DNA of 64,000 nucleotides from Alphaproteobacteria bacterium (GTDB taxonomy: Bacteria; Pseudomonadota; Alphaproteobacteria; UBA8366; Aestuariispiraceae), in assembly GCA_006844765.1 (NCBI GenBank), contig SPJV01000075.1, positions 62,001 through 126,000 on the forward strand. Reading direction: 5' to 3'. The stretch's first letter is position 1. The number at the start of each line of letters is the position of its first letter. The position numbers were made by a program, and so were the translations under genes. Under the pieces are notes generated by a model, which was given only the letters and a program-made list of their open reading frames with translations, did not search any database and was not told where the DNA came from. Of this stretch, positions 7,283 through 15,669 are shown piece after piece.

Positions 7283-8892
7283 TTTACCGCCTCCGGAGTC
7301 ATTTCAATCAACTGTGGTCCGCCTTTTTCCAGGGCCTCCTTCAGGACAGCGCGGAAATCATCAAGACTTTCCGGCTTCGAAGTACCATAGCCATAGGATG
7401 CCGCCAGCATTTGGAAATCAGGGTTTGTCTGCTCCACGGCCATGGGTGGGATATCCTTTCGGATCATATCGTCGCGAATTTCACCCAAGGCAGAATTGTT
7501 CCACAACAGAACGATAAGATCGAGACCGAGCTCCGCTGCGACCCCCAATTCGTTCAAGGTGTATTGGAAGCCATAATCACCGACCAGGGCGACGGCCTTC
7601 CGTTCAGGTGCCCCCAGAGCGGCCCCGATCGCTGCTGGCAAGCCATAGCCCAATGTCCCGTATCCTGTCGGATGCAGCCAGCTTCGCGGTTCATAACAGG
7701 GGAAGATTTCATCGCCGGAATAGGCGATCTGCGTCATGTCGGCGGAAATAACGGCGTTACGGGGAAGTTCTTCACGCAGGATCGACAGGATCGGACGGTG
7801 ATGATCGGCGCGAATGCCGACTTCATTGGCAACGGCGGCGGCGCGAATGGCAGCTGCCTTATCGGCATTCCAAGCGGCATTCTGTTGCGCGGTATTGCTG
7901 CCAAGCGCGTCTTTCAGCGCTGCCATTGCCAAGACGGAATCCGCTTGGATCGGCAGGGCGTCAGCCCCGGAATCAGCCAAGCGGTCCGCATCGAGATCCA
8001 CCCGGATCATCATGCCATCCATATGCGGGCGGGGCTCCCCATAGAAATCCCCCTCTGCCAGCTCGGAGCCAACAACCAGGATCACGTCAGCTTCTGCCAG
8101 GAGAGATTGGCCCGCCTTATGTGGCAGACAGGCGCCGGCGCTGAGCGGATGATCATCCGGCACCGTGCCCTTGCCGGCAAAGGTCGGAATGACGAGCGCG
8201 GACAGTGTCTCTGCAATCTCACGAATATCAGCTGATGCACCTGCCGCACCGCCACCGGTAATAATCAGCGGTCGCTTGGCGTTTGTCAGAAGGTTGGCTG
8301 CTTCCGCAATCCGGGCGGCATCAGGGGCCGGGCGCGGTGTCGGGCGATGGGGCTTCCAACTATCCTCTGCCGGGCCCGTCAAAACATCAATCGGGACTTC
8401 CAGATAGTTCGGTGCCGGGCGTTCCGCTGTCATGCGGGTGAGGGCCCGCGCTACATGTTGCGGGACAGAGGCTGCATCAAAGGCGGTGGCGGCATAGGTC
8501 GACACCGTGGCCGCAGCGGCCCGCTGATCGGTGATCTCATGCAGTCTGCCGATCATTCGACCCATGTCTTCGCGCTGAAGCACACTCGCCAAGACCAGCA
8601 TCGGTACTGAATCGGCATGCGCTTCGCCCATCGGGGTCAGAACATTTGTCACCCCGGGGCCGCTGATCAGGAAGCAAACGCCGGGCTTGCCGGTTACCCG
8701 CGCATAGCCATCCGCCATGAAGCCTGCCCCTTGTTCGTGACGGGGCAGGACATGTCGGATGCCGGTACGGCCCAATCCGCGATAGAACTCAACATTATGG
8801 ACGCCCGGGATACCGAAAACGGTTTCTACCCCATAGGCTTCCAGAAGCGGTGCGATTTGTTCACCGACGCTCATATTCACACGGCTGGACAT
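7279..8892 (-). CDS. Thiamine-diphosphate enzyme, 5-guanidino-2-oxopentanoate decarboxylase-like
   Basis: A three-domain TPP enzyme of about 537 residues. The N-terminal PYR domain has FGIPGVHNVEFYRGL and the catalytic Glu in RHEQGAGFMADGYAR. A central domain follows, then a C-terminal PP domain with GDYGFQYTLNELG and WNNSALGEI, where TPP and Mg2+ bind. The IPGVHN signature is typical of AruI-like decarboxylases of the arginine transaminase pathway, which convert 5-guanidino-2-oxopentanoate to 4-guanidinobutanal. Other acetolactate-synthase-like activities are possible. No other arginine gene is nearby. ATG 8892 has GGAG upstream; a TTG at 8913 and an ATG at 8874 are alternatives. It is coupled to the DUF4197 gene by ATGA overlap. 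Confidence 0.75.
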   Translation of the reverse strand: MSSRVNMSVGEQIAPLLEAYGVETVFGIPGVHNVEFYRGLGRTGIRHVLPRHEQGAGFMADGYARVTGKPGVCFLISGPGVTNVLTPMGEAHADSVPMLVLASVLQREDMGRMIGRLHEITDQRAAAATVSTYAATAFDAASVPQHVARALTRMTAERPAPNYLEVPIDVLTGPAEDSWKPHRPTPRPAPDAARIAEAANLLTNAKRPLIITGGGAAGASADIREIAETLSALVIPTFAGKGTVPDDHPLSAGACLPHKAGQSLLAEADVILVVGSELAEGDFYGEPRPHMDGMMIRVDLDADRLADSGADALPIQADSVLAMAALKDALGSNTAQQNAAWNADKAAAIRAAAVANEVGIRADHHRPILSILREELPRNAVISADMTQIAYSGDEIFPCYEPRSWLHPTGYGTLGYGLPAAIGAALGAPERKAVALVGDYGFQYTLNELGVAAELGLDLIVLLWNNSALGEIRDDMIRKDIPPMAVEQTNPDFQMLAASYGYGTSKPESLDDFRAVLKEALEKGGPQLIEMTPEAVK

Positions 8893-8985
8893 TGGCTCGT
8901 CACTCCGGCTCAAAGTTGCGCATTACGGGACGGTACTGTAGCGGAACATGACCTGTCACCGTCTTTGTCACAAGCTGCGTTGTTG

Positions 8986-10692
8986 TTATTTCGGCACTTC
9001 GTCGGGGAAGTATTTCAGAAGCGTCAGAAGGGGGTTCGGTGCCGCCTGACCCAATCCGCAGATCGATGCATCAATCATGGTCTGGCTCAATTGTTCGAGT
9101 AGCGGCACATCCCAGACGGGCTTTTCCATCAGCTTGACGCATTTCTCCGTCCCGACCCGGCAGGGCGTGCATTGTCCGCAGCTTTCATCCTCGAAGAACT
9201 TCATCAGGTTTAATGCCGCATCGGCAATGTTATCCTGATCCGACAGGATCACGACAGCCGCAGACCCGATGAAGCAGCCATGCGGTTGCAACGTGTCGAA
9301 ATCCAGCGGGATATCATCCATCGAGGCTGGCAGAATACCGCCGGACGCGCCGCCGGGCAGGTAGGCCTTGAAACTGTGGCCGTCTTCCATGCCACCACAG
9401 TAGTCATCAATAAGTTGGCGGATGGTAATCCCAGCGGGGGCGAATTTGACCCCGGGATCCTTCACCCGCCCGGAGACGGAGAAGCTGCGGGGGGCTTTTC
9501 GGCCATTAGTCCCTTGATCGGCGAACCATTCGGCGCCTTGTGAGAGAATCTCGGGAATCCAGTACAGGCTTTCGACGTTGTTAACCAAGGTCGGGCGGTC
9601 AAAAATGCCCTTCTGCGCAACAAAGGGTGGCCGGTGACGGGGCAGGCCGCGTTTCCCTTCGATGGATTCAAGCATCGCTGATTCTTCACCGCAGATATAA
9701 GCCCCGGCGCCGCGACGCAGATGGATTGTCGTATGGTCGGCAAGACCGGCACCCTCGACCTTCGCAATTTCATCCTTAAGCAGATGAATGATGTCCGGAT
9801 ATTCATCGCGCATATAAATATAGACGGCTTCAGCCTCGACAGCCCAAGCGCCGATCAGCATGCCTTCCAGGAACTGATGCGGTTTGCGGGACAAATAATA
9901 GTGGTCCTTGACCGTGCCCGGTTCGCCCTCATCGCCATTGACCGCCATCAAACGCGGTGTCGCTTCCATCCGAACGAACTTCCATTTCCGCCCGGTGGGG
10001 AACCCGGCCCCGCCGAGCCCGCGCAGGCTGGAGGCTTCCAGCGTTTCGATGACACCGTCCACAGTTTTCTCACCTGACAGACAGGCTTGCAGCCCGTCAT
10101 AGCCACCACCGGCCCGATAGGCGTCGAAGTCCTGGTAGTCAGGGATGACCGGATGCGTGTCTTTCTCTGCCGCCGCTTTGCCGAGGCCTTCAACAGTCGC
10201 GTGGCTGTGATGCTTGTGGCCAACTTCGGCGACCGGGGCAGCATGGCAGCGTCCCATGCAGGGCGCGCGGATGACACGGACCTCTGCACCAACCTCAGCC
10301 GGCAAGTCTGCGAGGAGCTTTTCTGCCCCCATCATCTCACAGGTCAGGGAATCGCAAACCCGGATGGTCAGCGGCGGCGGTGGGACGTCATCTTCCATGA
10401 CCAGATCGAAATGCGCGTAGAAGCTCGCGACCTCAAAGACTTCCGCCTGGGCGAGGTGCATCTCGCTTGCCAGTGCATTCATGTGGCGGGCGGACAAGTG
10501 ACCGAACTTGTCTTGGATCAGATGCAGGAATTCGATCAAGAGATCACGGTCACGCGCGGTGTCGCCCAACAGCGCTTGAACCTCGGCAAGGGCATCGGGA
10601 TCCAATTGCCGGCCTTTGGGCGTTGGTGTCGCCTTGCGGCGTCCGAAGCCTGGGTTGCGGAATTCGCGGATCGTGCGGTCACCTTCGGGCAT
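8986..10692 (-). CDS. NuoE-NuoF fusion, NAD-dependent formate dehydrogenase beta-type subunit
   Basis: About 568 residues. ATG 10692 has AGAAGGGG seven bases upstream, so the TTG at 10710 is less likely. Residues 30-155 form a NuoE-like thioredoxin-fold [2Fe-2S] domain with ligands in CDSLTC and CMGRC (Cys 113, 118, 145, 149). The rest is NuoF-like: GLGGAGFPTGRKW (FMN/NADH), NGDEGEPGTVKDHYYL, RRGAGAYICGEESAML, and the [4Fe-4S] cysteines in SCGQCTPCR plus a later Cys near SICGLG. Length and domain order match Fdh1B of tungsten formate dehydrogenases, whose role is to pass electrons to NAD+. No catalytic FdhA-type gene is in the window. Bidirectional hydrogenase or another NAD-linked complex is an alternative. 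Confidence 0.8.
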   Translation of the reverse strand: MPEGDRTIREFRNPGFGRRKATPTPKGRQLDPDALAEVQALLGDTARDRDLLIEFLHLIQDKFGHLSARHMNALASEMHLAQAEVFEVASFYAHFDLVMEDDVPPPPLTIRVCDSLTCEMMGAEKLLADLPAEVGAEVRVIRAPCMGRCHAAPVAEVGHKHHSHATVEGLGKAAAEKDTHPVIPDYQDFDAYRAGGGYDGLQACLSGEKTVDGVIETLEASSLRGLGGAGFPTGRKWKFVRMEATPRLMAVNGDEGEPGTVKDHYYLSRKPHQFLEGMLIGAWAVEAEAVYIYMRDEYPDIIHLLKDEIAKVEGAGLADHTTIHLRRGAGAYICGEESAMLESIEGKRGLPRHRPPFVAQKGIFDRPTLVNNVESLYWIPEILSQGAEWFADQGTNGRKAPRSFSVSGRVKDPGVKFAPAGITIRQLIDDYCGGMEDGHSFKAYLPGGASGGILPASMDDIPLDFDTLQPHGCFIGSAAVVILSDQDNIADAALNLMKFFEDESCGQCTPCRVGTEKCVKLMEKPVWDVPLLEQLSQTMIDASICGLGQAAPNPLLTLLKYFPDEVPK

Positions 10693-10792
10693 ATCGAAAC
10701 CCCTTCTCAAAAAAAATCACAAATGAAGTGTCGCCCAAAGGGAAAACACCAGCATCGCGGTTTTCGACCCTAATGCGACTGTATTCTGGCCG

Positions 10793-10990
10793 TTACGCGC
10801 CGACATCTGTGTCGACAGCGACCAGGGCGACCACATCGGCGTTAATCGTGACTTTGCCGCAATGAGGGAAATTCACCGTGATGCGAGAGCCGATCGCGGA
10901 TTGAACCTGTCCAATTCCCCAATCTGACCGGTCCGGATGCCGGACCCTAACACCCGGCGCCAAGGCAGCGCCGTCATTCACAAAACCCAT
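10793..10990 (-). CDS. DUF3553 domain-containing small protein
   Basis: A 65-residue protein whose core VRHPDRSDWGIGQVQS...VNFPHCGKVTIN matches DUF3553, a small beta-rich domain common in alphaproteobacteria. The fold resembles CarD/Tudor-like strands, and in other proteins the domain sits at the end of UvrD-type helicases. A nucleic-acid or protein contact is plausible but not shown. It lies about 100 bases upstream of the fused flavoprotein gene on the same strand. Confidence 0.8.
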   Translation of the reverse strand: MGFVNDGAALAPGVRVRHPDRSDWGIGQVQSAIGSRITVNFPHCGKVTINADVVALVAVDTDVGA

Positions 10991-11183
10991 GTTTTAGTCA
11001 TCCTGATACTTGCCGGTTGAACGTGATGCCCGACAGTCAAACCAGCCTAGAGAGTGCCGTCGTATCGGGAGGCTGAAAAGTCCTTTTGATTGGGGATTTG
11101 TTTACTTTTTGCAGCGATTGTTTATCTGCCGCAGGATAGGGCCGGCTCTGCCGTGATTTAGGTTCAATGGAAAGGACGTTTTG

Positions 11184-11843
11184 GTGGTTGATGTAGACCT
11201 TGAAAATGGCGGTGTCGGATTCGCGGAGATGCTTGTCTCCCGTCTTGCACATGAACTGGTTGGTGCGGTGGGCGGTATTAACAATGGTCTGGAGTTGCTA
11301 TCGGAGGAGGCGTCGGGTGGCGCCCCTTCTGCCGAGCTTTTGGCGCATATCGAGGCGGGCGCGCGGATTGCGGCGGATCGACTGGCTTTTTACCGGGTTG
11401 CATATGGCGCTGCCGGCAAGGACATAACGTCGATCTCGGACCTTCGTGCTTTGGCGCTGGATTTTGGTGCTGCCCGTGGGCGGGGGAGGCTCGATTGGCC
11501 CCTCGCCCCGATTGCACCATCCTTGCAGCCCGGCGAAGGGAAGCTTCTTTTGCTGATGATAGAGCTGGCCTTCGATGCCTTGCCCCGTGGCGGGACTGTT
11601 TATGTCGATGCGGAAGAGGATGTCTTGGCCGTTGAAGCGATTGGGGAAAAACAGGATCCACGGGCAGCTGCGGTGATGTCCGATGCCTTGTCTGATGCCA
11701 TATCGTCGGCGAGCGAACCGGAAGCAACGGCGCATTCTGTCCATGCCGTTCTTACTCGACAGATCGCGCGCAGATGTGGCCGCCGTCTAGGGCTCTCCAC
11801 GACGCAGAAGGGTGATATCAGAATAGAAGCGGTTTCCGGATGA
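11184..11843 (+). CDS. chpT: Histidine phosphotransferase ChpT-like
   Basis: About 219 residues. GTG 11184 follows AGGA by seven bases; a TTG one codon earlier is possible. The helix AEMLVSRLAHELVGAVGGIN NGLELL (residues about 14-39) carries the phospho-accepting His in the HELVG context typical of ChpT. The C-terminal half resembles the degenerate ATPase-like domain of the HPTransfase family, without nucleotide motifs. In alphaproteobacteria ChpT passes phosphate from CckA to CtrA and CpdR. Its place next to the chemotaxis operon fits the known link between CtrA and motility genes in Rhodospirillales and relatives. It is in the same direction as cheA, 266 bases upstream. Confidence 0.75.
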   Translation: MVDVDLENGGVGFAEMLVSRLAHELVGAVGGINNGLELLSEEASGGAPSAELLAHIEAGARIAADRLAFYRVAYGAAGKDITSISDLRALALDFGAARGRGRLDWPLAPIAPSLQPGEGKLLLLMIELAFDALPRGGTVYVDAEEDVLAVEAIGEKQDPRAAAVMSDALSDAISSASEPEATAHSVHAVLTRQIARRCGRRLGLSTTQKGDIRIEAVSG

Positions 11844-11897
11844 TTAGGACAATGCAATACGCGTTTCGGTGAAAATATAAAGTTGGTAAGGGAATTC

Positions 11898-11905
11898 TTA
11901 ACCAT
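11898..11905 (+). promoter_or_regulatory. CtrA-like half site (TTAACCAT) upstream of cheA
   Basis: TTAACCAT lies about 200 bases before the cheA start, in AT-rich sequence between chpT and cheA. It matches the extended half site seen at CtrA-bound promoters, but a full TTAA-N7-TTAA pair is not present. The assignment leans on the ChpT neighbour and is tentative. Confidence 0.3.
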
Positions 11906-12109
11906 TCCTTTGGTACTCTGATGCCATAAGCTCGCGATAAAGCGCAAAATGGCATCGCGTCGGACGCATCAGGACAGGTTGGTTTGGTGCACTGGATCGG
12001 GGTCGAGGCTTGACGTTGGCTTCTTATGCGGAACAGAGTACCACTGTGGGGTGGTGCGTCGAAGAATTACGGTGTGTATAGACAAGACACCGGCTGTTTG
12101 GAGGTTCGA

Positions 12110-14938
12110 ATGGACGATCTGCTCAACGAGTTTCTGACCGAAACGGCAGAAAGTATGGAAGTGCTCGATGTCGAGTTGGTGAAACTCGAACAGAACCCCA
12201 ACGATAAGGAAATTCTGTCGAATATCTTTCGGCTGGTGCACACGATCAAGGGCACATGCGGTTTCTTGGGGCTGCCCCGATTGGAAGCGGTGGCGCATGC
12301 GTCCGAGAATGTTCTGGGCAAAATCCGAGATGGTAAGCTCGATGTCAGCATGGACGGGATCTCGCTGGTCCTGGAAAGCCTTGATCAGATCAAAACCATC
12401 TTGAATGACCTGGAGGCGACTGAGGTTGAGCCGGAAGGTGATGATACTGACCTGATCGGGCGGTTGAACCATCTTGCCGATACCGGGGTGGTCCCTGGGG
12501 CCGACGGGGCTGCGGCGACTGTAGAACCTGAACCTGAGCCGGCTCCGAAGGAAGTGGAGCCCTCAGCCGGTGGCGCGGCGTTTGATGCGATGCTGAATTC
12601 TGAAGAGGTGGCTGAGGATTCTCCGGAACTGCAGGCTGCCTTCGAGGCGGCGGTCTATAAAGGCCCCGGTGACCCTCTTGCTGTCATGAAAGGCAGCGAG
12701 GGTGATGATGATGGGGCTGAAAGCGCGGAAACGACACCAACGGCTGATGTAAGCGTCCCGGCAAAGGTTGAGGCACCTGAAGCCAAACCCGCCGCAAAAG
12801 CCGTTGCGAAGAAAGAGGCGTCTGCTGGTGAAGCCGCACCGGCGGAAAAGAAGGAAGGCGGCGGCGTTACCCAAACAATTCGGGTGAATGTCGACCTGCT
12901 TGAGAACCTTATGACCATGGTGTCCGAGCTGGTTCTGACGCGAAATCAGTTGCTTCAGATCTTGCGCACCCAAGGTGACAGTGAATTCAATGCCCCTTTG
13001 CAGCGGTTAAGCCACGTTACGTCCGAGCTGCAGGAAGGCGTCATGAAGACGCGCATGCAGCCGATTGGCAATGCCTGGGCGAAACTGCCCCGAATTGTGC
13101 GCGATCTGTCGGTCGATCTGCATAAGAAAATTGATTTGCAGATGATCGGTGCGGAGACCGAGCTTGACCGACAAGTCTTGGAGATCATCAAAGACCCGCT
13201 GACCCATATGGTTCGGAATTCCGGTGATCATGGGATTGAGCTTCCAGCGGAACGCGCCGCTGCAGGAAAGCAGGAAACCGGCACGATTACCTTGAACGCC
13301 TATCATGAAGGCGGTCACATCCTGATTGAGATTTCGGATGATGGTAAGGGGCTGAAGACTGAACGTATCCGGGACAAGGCCCTGACAAATGGCCTGGCGA
13401 CGGAAGAGAAACTGGATTCGATGAGTGAACATCAGATCCAGCAATTCGTATTCCACCCGGGCTTCTCGACCGCCGAAAAAGTGACCAGCGTCTCCGGTCG
13501 GGGTGTCGGCATGGATGTCGTGAAGACGAATATCGACAAAATTGGCGGGACCGTTGATCTGAAATCAATCGAAGGCCGCGGGACGACCTTCACCATTAAG
13601 ATTCCACTGACCCTCGCGATTGTGTCCGCATTGATCGTTGAATGCGCGAATGAGCGGTTTGCGATCCCGCAAATCTCGGTTGTTGAGTTGGTCAGGGCCA
13701 GCAATGACGCCGAACATAAGATTGAAACGATCCATGGAACGCCTGTTCTAAGGTTGCGCAACCAATTGCTTCCCTTGGTTAATCTTCGCCGCCTCCTGGA
13801 AATTGAGGAAGGCGACAGCGAAGCGATGCCATCGCTTGATGGGGAAAGCTATATCGTTGTCAGTCAGGTCGGCTCCTACACCTTCGGTATCATCGTCGAT
13901 AAGATCTATGATGCCGAAGAAATTGTTGTGAAACCGGTCTCGGCTTTGCTGCGAAGCATTCCGATATTTGCCGGTAACACGATCCTAGGTGATGGCAGTG
14001 TGATTATGATCCTGGATCCAAATGGCATTGCGACGATGACGGGTGAAATGCAGGTTAGTGACGATCTGGCCGGCGCCGCTGTTGAGGCTAAGTCGGATGG
14101 GGAAGGAGAGCGCACGGCTCTTCTATTGTTCCGCGCCGGTTCACAAACGCCAAAGGCTGTGCCGCTTGGCCTTGTCGCACGGTTGGAAGAAATCGACTTT
14201 GATAAGGTTGAAACCACAAACGAGCAATCCGTGGTTCAATATCGCGGCACCTTGATGCCCTTGATTCCGATCGATGATGAATACACCTTCCCTGAGAAGG
14301 GCAAGCGTCCGACACTCGTCTTTGCGGATCGGAATCGGAGTATGGGGCTGGTCGTCGATGAAATCCTCGATATCGTTGACGACAGATTGGCTGTTGAGCT
14401 TGGTGCCAATCGGCCAGGCATGATCGGTAGCGCCATTGTTGCCGGTAAGGCGACCGAGATTTTGGATACCGGCTATTATCTGACGCGGTCTTTTGCCGAC
14501 TGGTTCGTTGAAAACAACACCGACACGCCGGCGATCAGCTCTGCCAAGCCGCGATTGCTGCTGGTCGATGACAGCGCCTTCTTCCGAAATCTTTTGACCC
14601 CGGTCCTATCGGTCGCCGGTTATCGGGTGACGACTGCTGTTTGTGCGGAAGATGCGTTGGCGTTGATGGAAGATGGTGAAGTCTTCGATGGTATCGTTTC
14701 GGATATTGAAATGACGGGGATGAGCGGGTTTGATTTTGTCGAAAAACTTCGCGCCGGTACGCCCTGGGCTGAGATTCCGGTTGTGGCGATGTCCTCTCAT
14801 ACCTCGCAAGCTGACCTGGATCGTGGCTACGAAGTTGGTTTCAGTGACTATGTCGCGAAGCATGACAGAGACAGTTTGGTTCAAGCGCTCATTGAGAGCG
14901 TCTCTGGCGAAGGCTACAAAGAGAAGTTAGCCGGCTAA
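12110..14938 (+). CDS. cheA: Chemotaxis histidine kinase CheA with two CheW-like modules and a C-terminal receiver
   Basis: 942 residues from ATG 12110 behind GGAGG. The order is P1/Hpt (1-105, phospho-His 44 in RLVHTIKGTCGFLG); an acidic, Ala-rich linker (about 120-255); the dimerisation helices (NLMTMVSELVLTRNQLLQ); and the ATPase with HMVRNSGDHGIE and DDGKGL. Next come a first CheW-like domain (TLAIVSALIV...LPLVNLRRLL), a second divergent one (about 675-805, starting ERTALLLFRAG), and a receiver (about 815-935) with VDDS and the phospho-Asp in VSDIEMTGMSG. It drives CheY and CheB phosphorylation. The receiver may act as a phosphate sink. The extra CheW module matters because no cheW gene follows. 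Confidence 0.93.
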   Translation: MDDLLNEFLTETAESMEVLDVELVKLEQNPNDKEILSNIFRLVHTIKGTCGFLGLPRLEAVAHASENVLGKIRDGKLDVSMDGISLVLESLDQIKTILNDLEATEVEPEGDDTDLIGRLNHLADTGVVPGADGAAATVEPEPEPAPKEVEPSAGGAAFDAMLNSEEVAEDSPELQAAFEAAVYKGPGDPLAVMKGSEGDDDGAESAETTPTADVSVPAKVEAPEAKPAAKAVAKKEASAGEAAPAEKKEGGGVTQTIRVNVDLLENLMTMVSELVLTRNQLLQILRTQGDSEFNAPLQRLSHVTSELQEGVMKTRMQPIGNAWAKLPRIVRDLSVDLHKKIDLQMIGAETELDRQVLEIIKDPLTHMVRNSGDHGIELPAERAAAGKQETGTITLNAYHEGGHILIEISDDGKGLKTERIRDKALTNGLATEEKLDSMSEHQIQQFVFHPGFSTAEKVTSVSGRGVGMDVVKTNIDKIGGTVDLKSIEGRGTTFTIKIPLTLAIVSALIVECANERFAIPQISVVELVRASNDAEHKIETIHGTPVLRLRNQLLPLVNLRRLLEIEEGDSEAMPSLDGESYIVVSQVGSYTFGIIVDKIYDAEEIVVKPVSALLRSIPIFAGNTILGDGSVIMILDPNGIATMTGEMQVSDDLAGAAVEAKSDGEGERTALLLFRAGSQTPKAVPLGLVARLEEIDFDKVETTNEQSVVQYRGTLMPLIPIDDEYTFPEKGKRPTLVFADRNRSMGLVVDEILDIVDDRLAVELGANRPGMIGSAIVAGKATEILDTGYYLTRSFADWFVENNTDTPAISSAKPRLLLVDDSAFFRNLLTPVLSVAGYRVTTAVCAEDALALMEDGEVFDGIVSDIEMTGMSGFDFVEKLRAGTPWAEIPVVAMSSHTSQADLDRGYEVGFSDYVAKHDRDSLVQALIESVSGEGYKEKLAG

Positions 14939-15225
14939 TGAAACGGGGCGTTTTCGCGGAACTATGTGGATAGTCGCACATTCAAAGTGTCAGTTCGATG
15001 TAACGATCGGTTGCGGGGGAACACCGTGGAGACTAATCTGATGGTGAGGACTTTCCGGACCGCCTTCTCGATGGACCTAAGTATCGAGAAGCTGACGGAT
15101 TTTGGGGCAGGCGTTAGGTTGGCTATGGGGGATCCTGGCTTGACTTACGCGCTAAGGGACGACACAGCGTGTCACGAGTTTGATTCGGGACGCGAAGAAG
15201 CGTCCGGTAAGAACGGAGTCTGGTA
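14939..15225. other. Gap between cheA and cheY where cheW is usually found
   Basis: 287 bases with no gene I can support. A GTG-started frame (14966-15226, 86 codons) overlaps the cheY ATG as TAATG. However, it uses several codons rare in its neighbours (AGG three times, CTA twice, CGA, TGT) and resembles no family. It could be a transcribed spacer, a weak coupled peptide, or scar sequence left by loss of cheW. Confidence 0.4.
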
Positions 15226-15591
15226 ATGAAATCATGTCTGGTCGTGGACGATTCGCGCGTCATTCGGAAAGTCGCACGGAAAATTCTCGAAGAACTTGAA
15301 TTCGAAGTCGTTGAAGCTGCGGACGGTAGCGAAGCACTTGAACAGTGTAAGTCGTCTATGCCAGACGGCATATTGCTTGATTGGAACATGCCGGTGATGG
15401 ATGGGCTGGAGTTCCTGAAGGCTATGCGCGCCTTGGATAATGGCGCCCATCCCAAGGTTGTCTTCTGTACGACGGAAAACGATCTCGAACATATTCAAGA
15501 GGCGATTCAGTCAGGCGCCGATGAATATATCATGAAACCCTTCGACAGTGAGATTGTTGAAAGCAAGTTTCATCAGGTTGGGTTGCTCTGA
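15226..15591 (+). CDS. cheY: Chemotaxis response regulator CheY
   Basis: A single-domain receiver of 121 residues. It has the acidic pair D8-D9 (VVDDSRVIRKVA), phospho-accepting D52 in LLDWNMPVMDG, Thr near 82-83 and K104 in YIMKPF. These are the expected positions for CheY, which binds the flagellar switch when phosphorylated by CheA. GGAG lies about ten bases upstream of the ATG. It sits between cheA and cheB in the same direction. Confidence 0.92.
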   Translation: MKSCLVVDDSRVIRKVARKILEELEFEVVEAADGSEALEQCKSSMPDGILLDWNMPVMDGLEFLKAMRALDNGAHPKVVFCTTENDLEHIQEAIQSGADEYIMKPFDSEIVESKFHQVGLL

Positions 15592-15669
15592 TAAAGCGCC
15601 TGACCGCGGGCATTTTTGTTTGCTCAACGCCTTTCTCTGTAAGAACAGAACTGAAAGTTCAAGAATACA

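Noticed and set aside
7411..8235. A 274-codon plus-strand frame within the thiamine-diphosphate enzyme gene
   Set aside because: Antisense shadow of a gene with clear PYR and PP domain motifs.
14966..15226. 86-codon frame overlapping the cheY start as TAATG
   Set aside because: Codon use is unlike its neighbours (several AGG, CTA and CGA codons), the start is GTG without a good ribosome-binding site, and no family resemblance is seen. I keep it only as a note on the gap.
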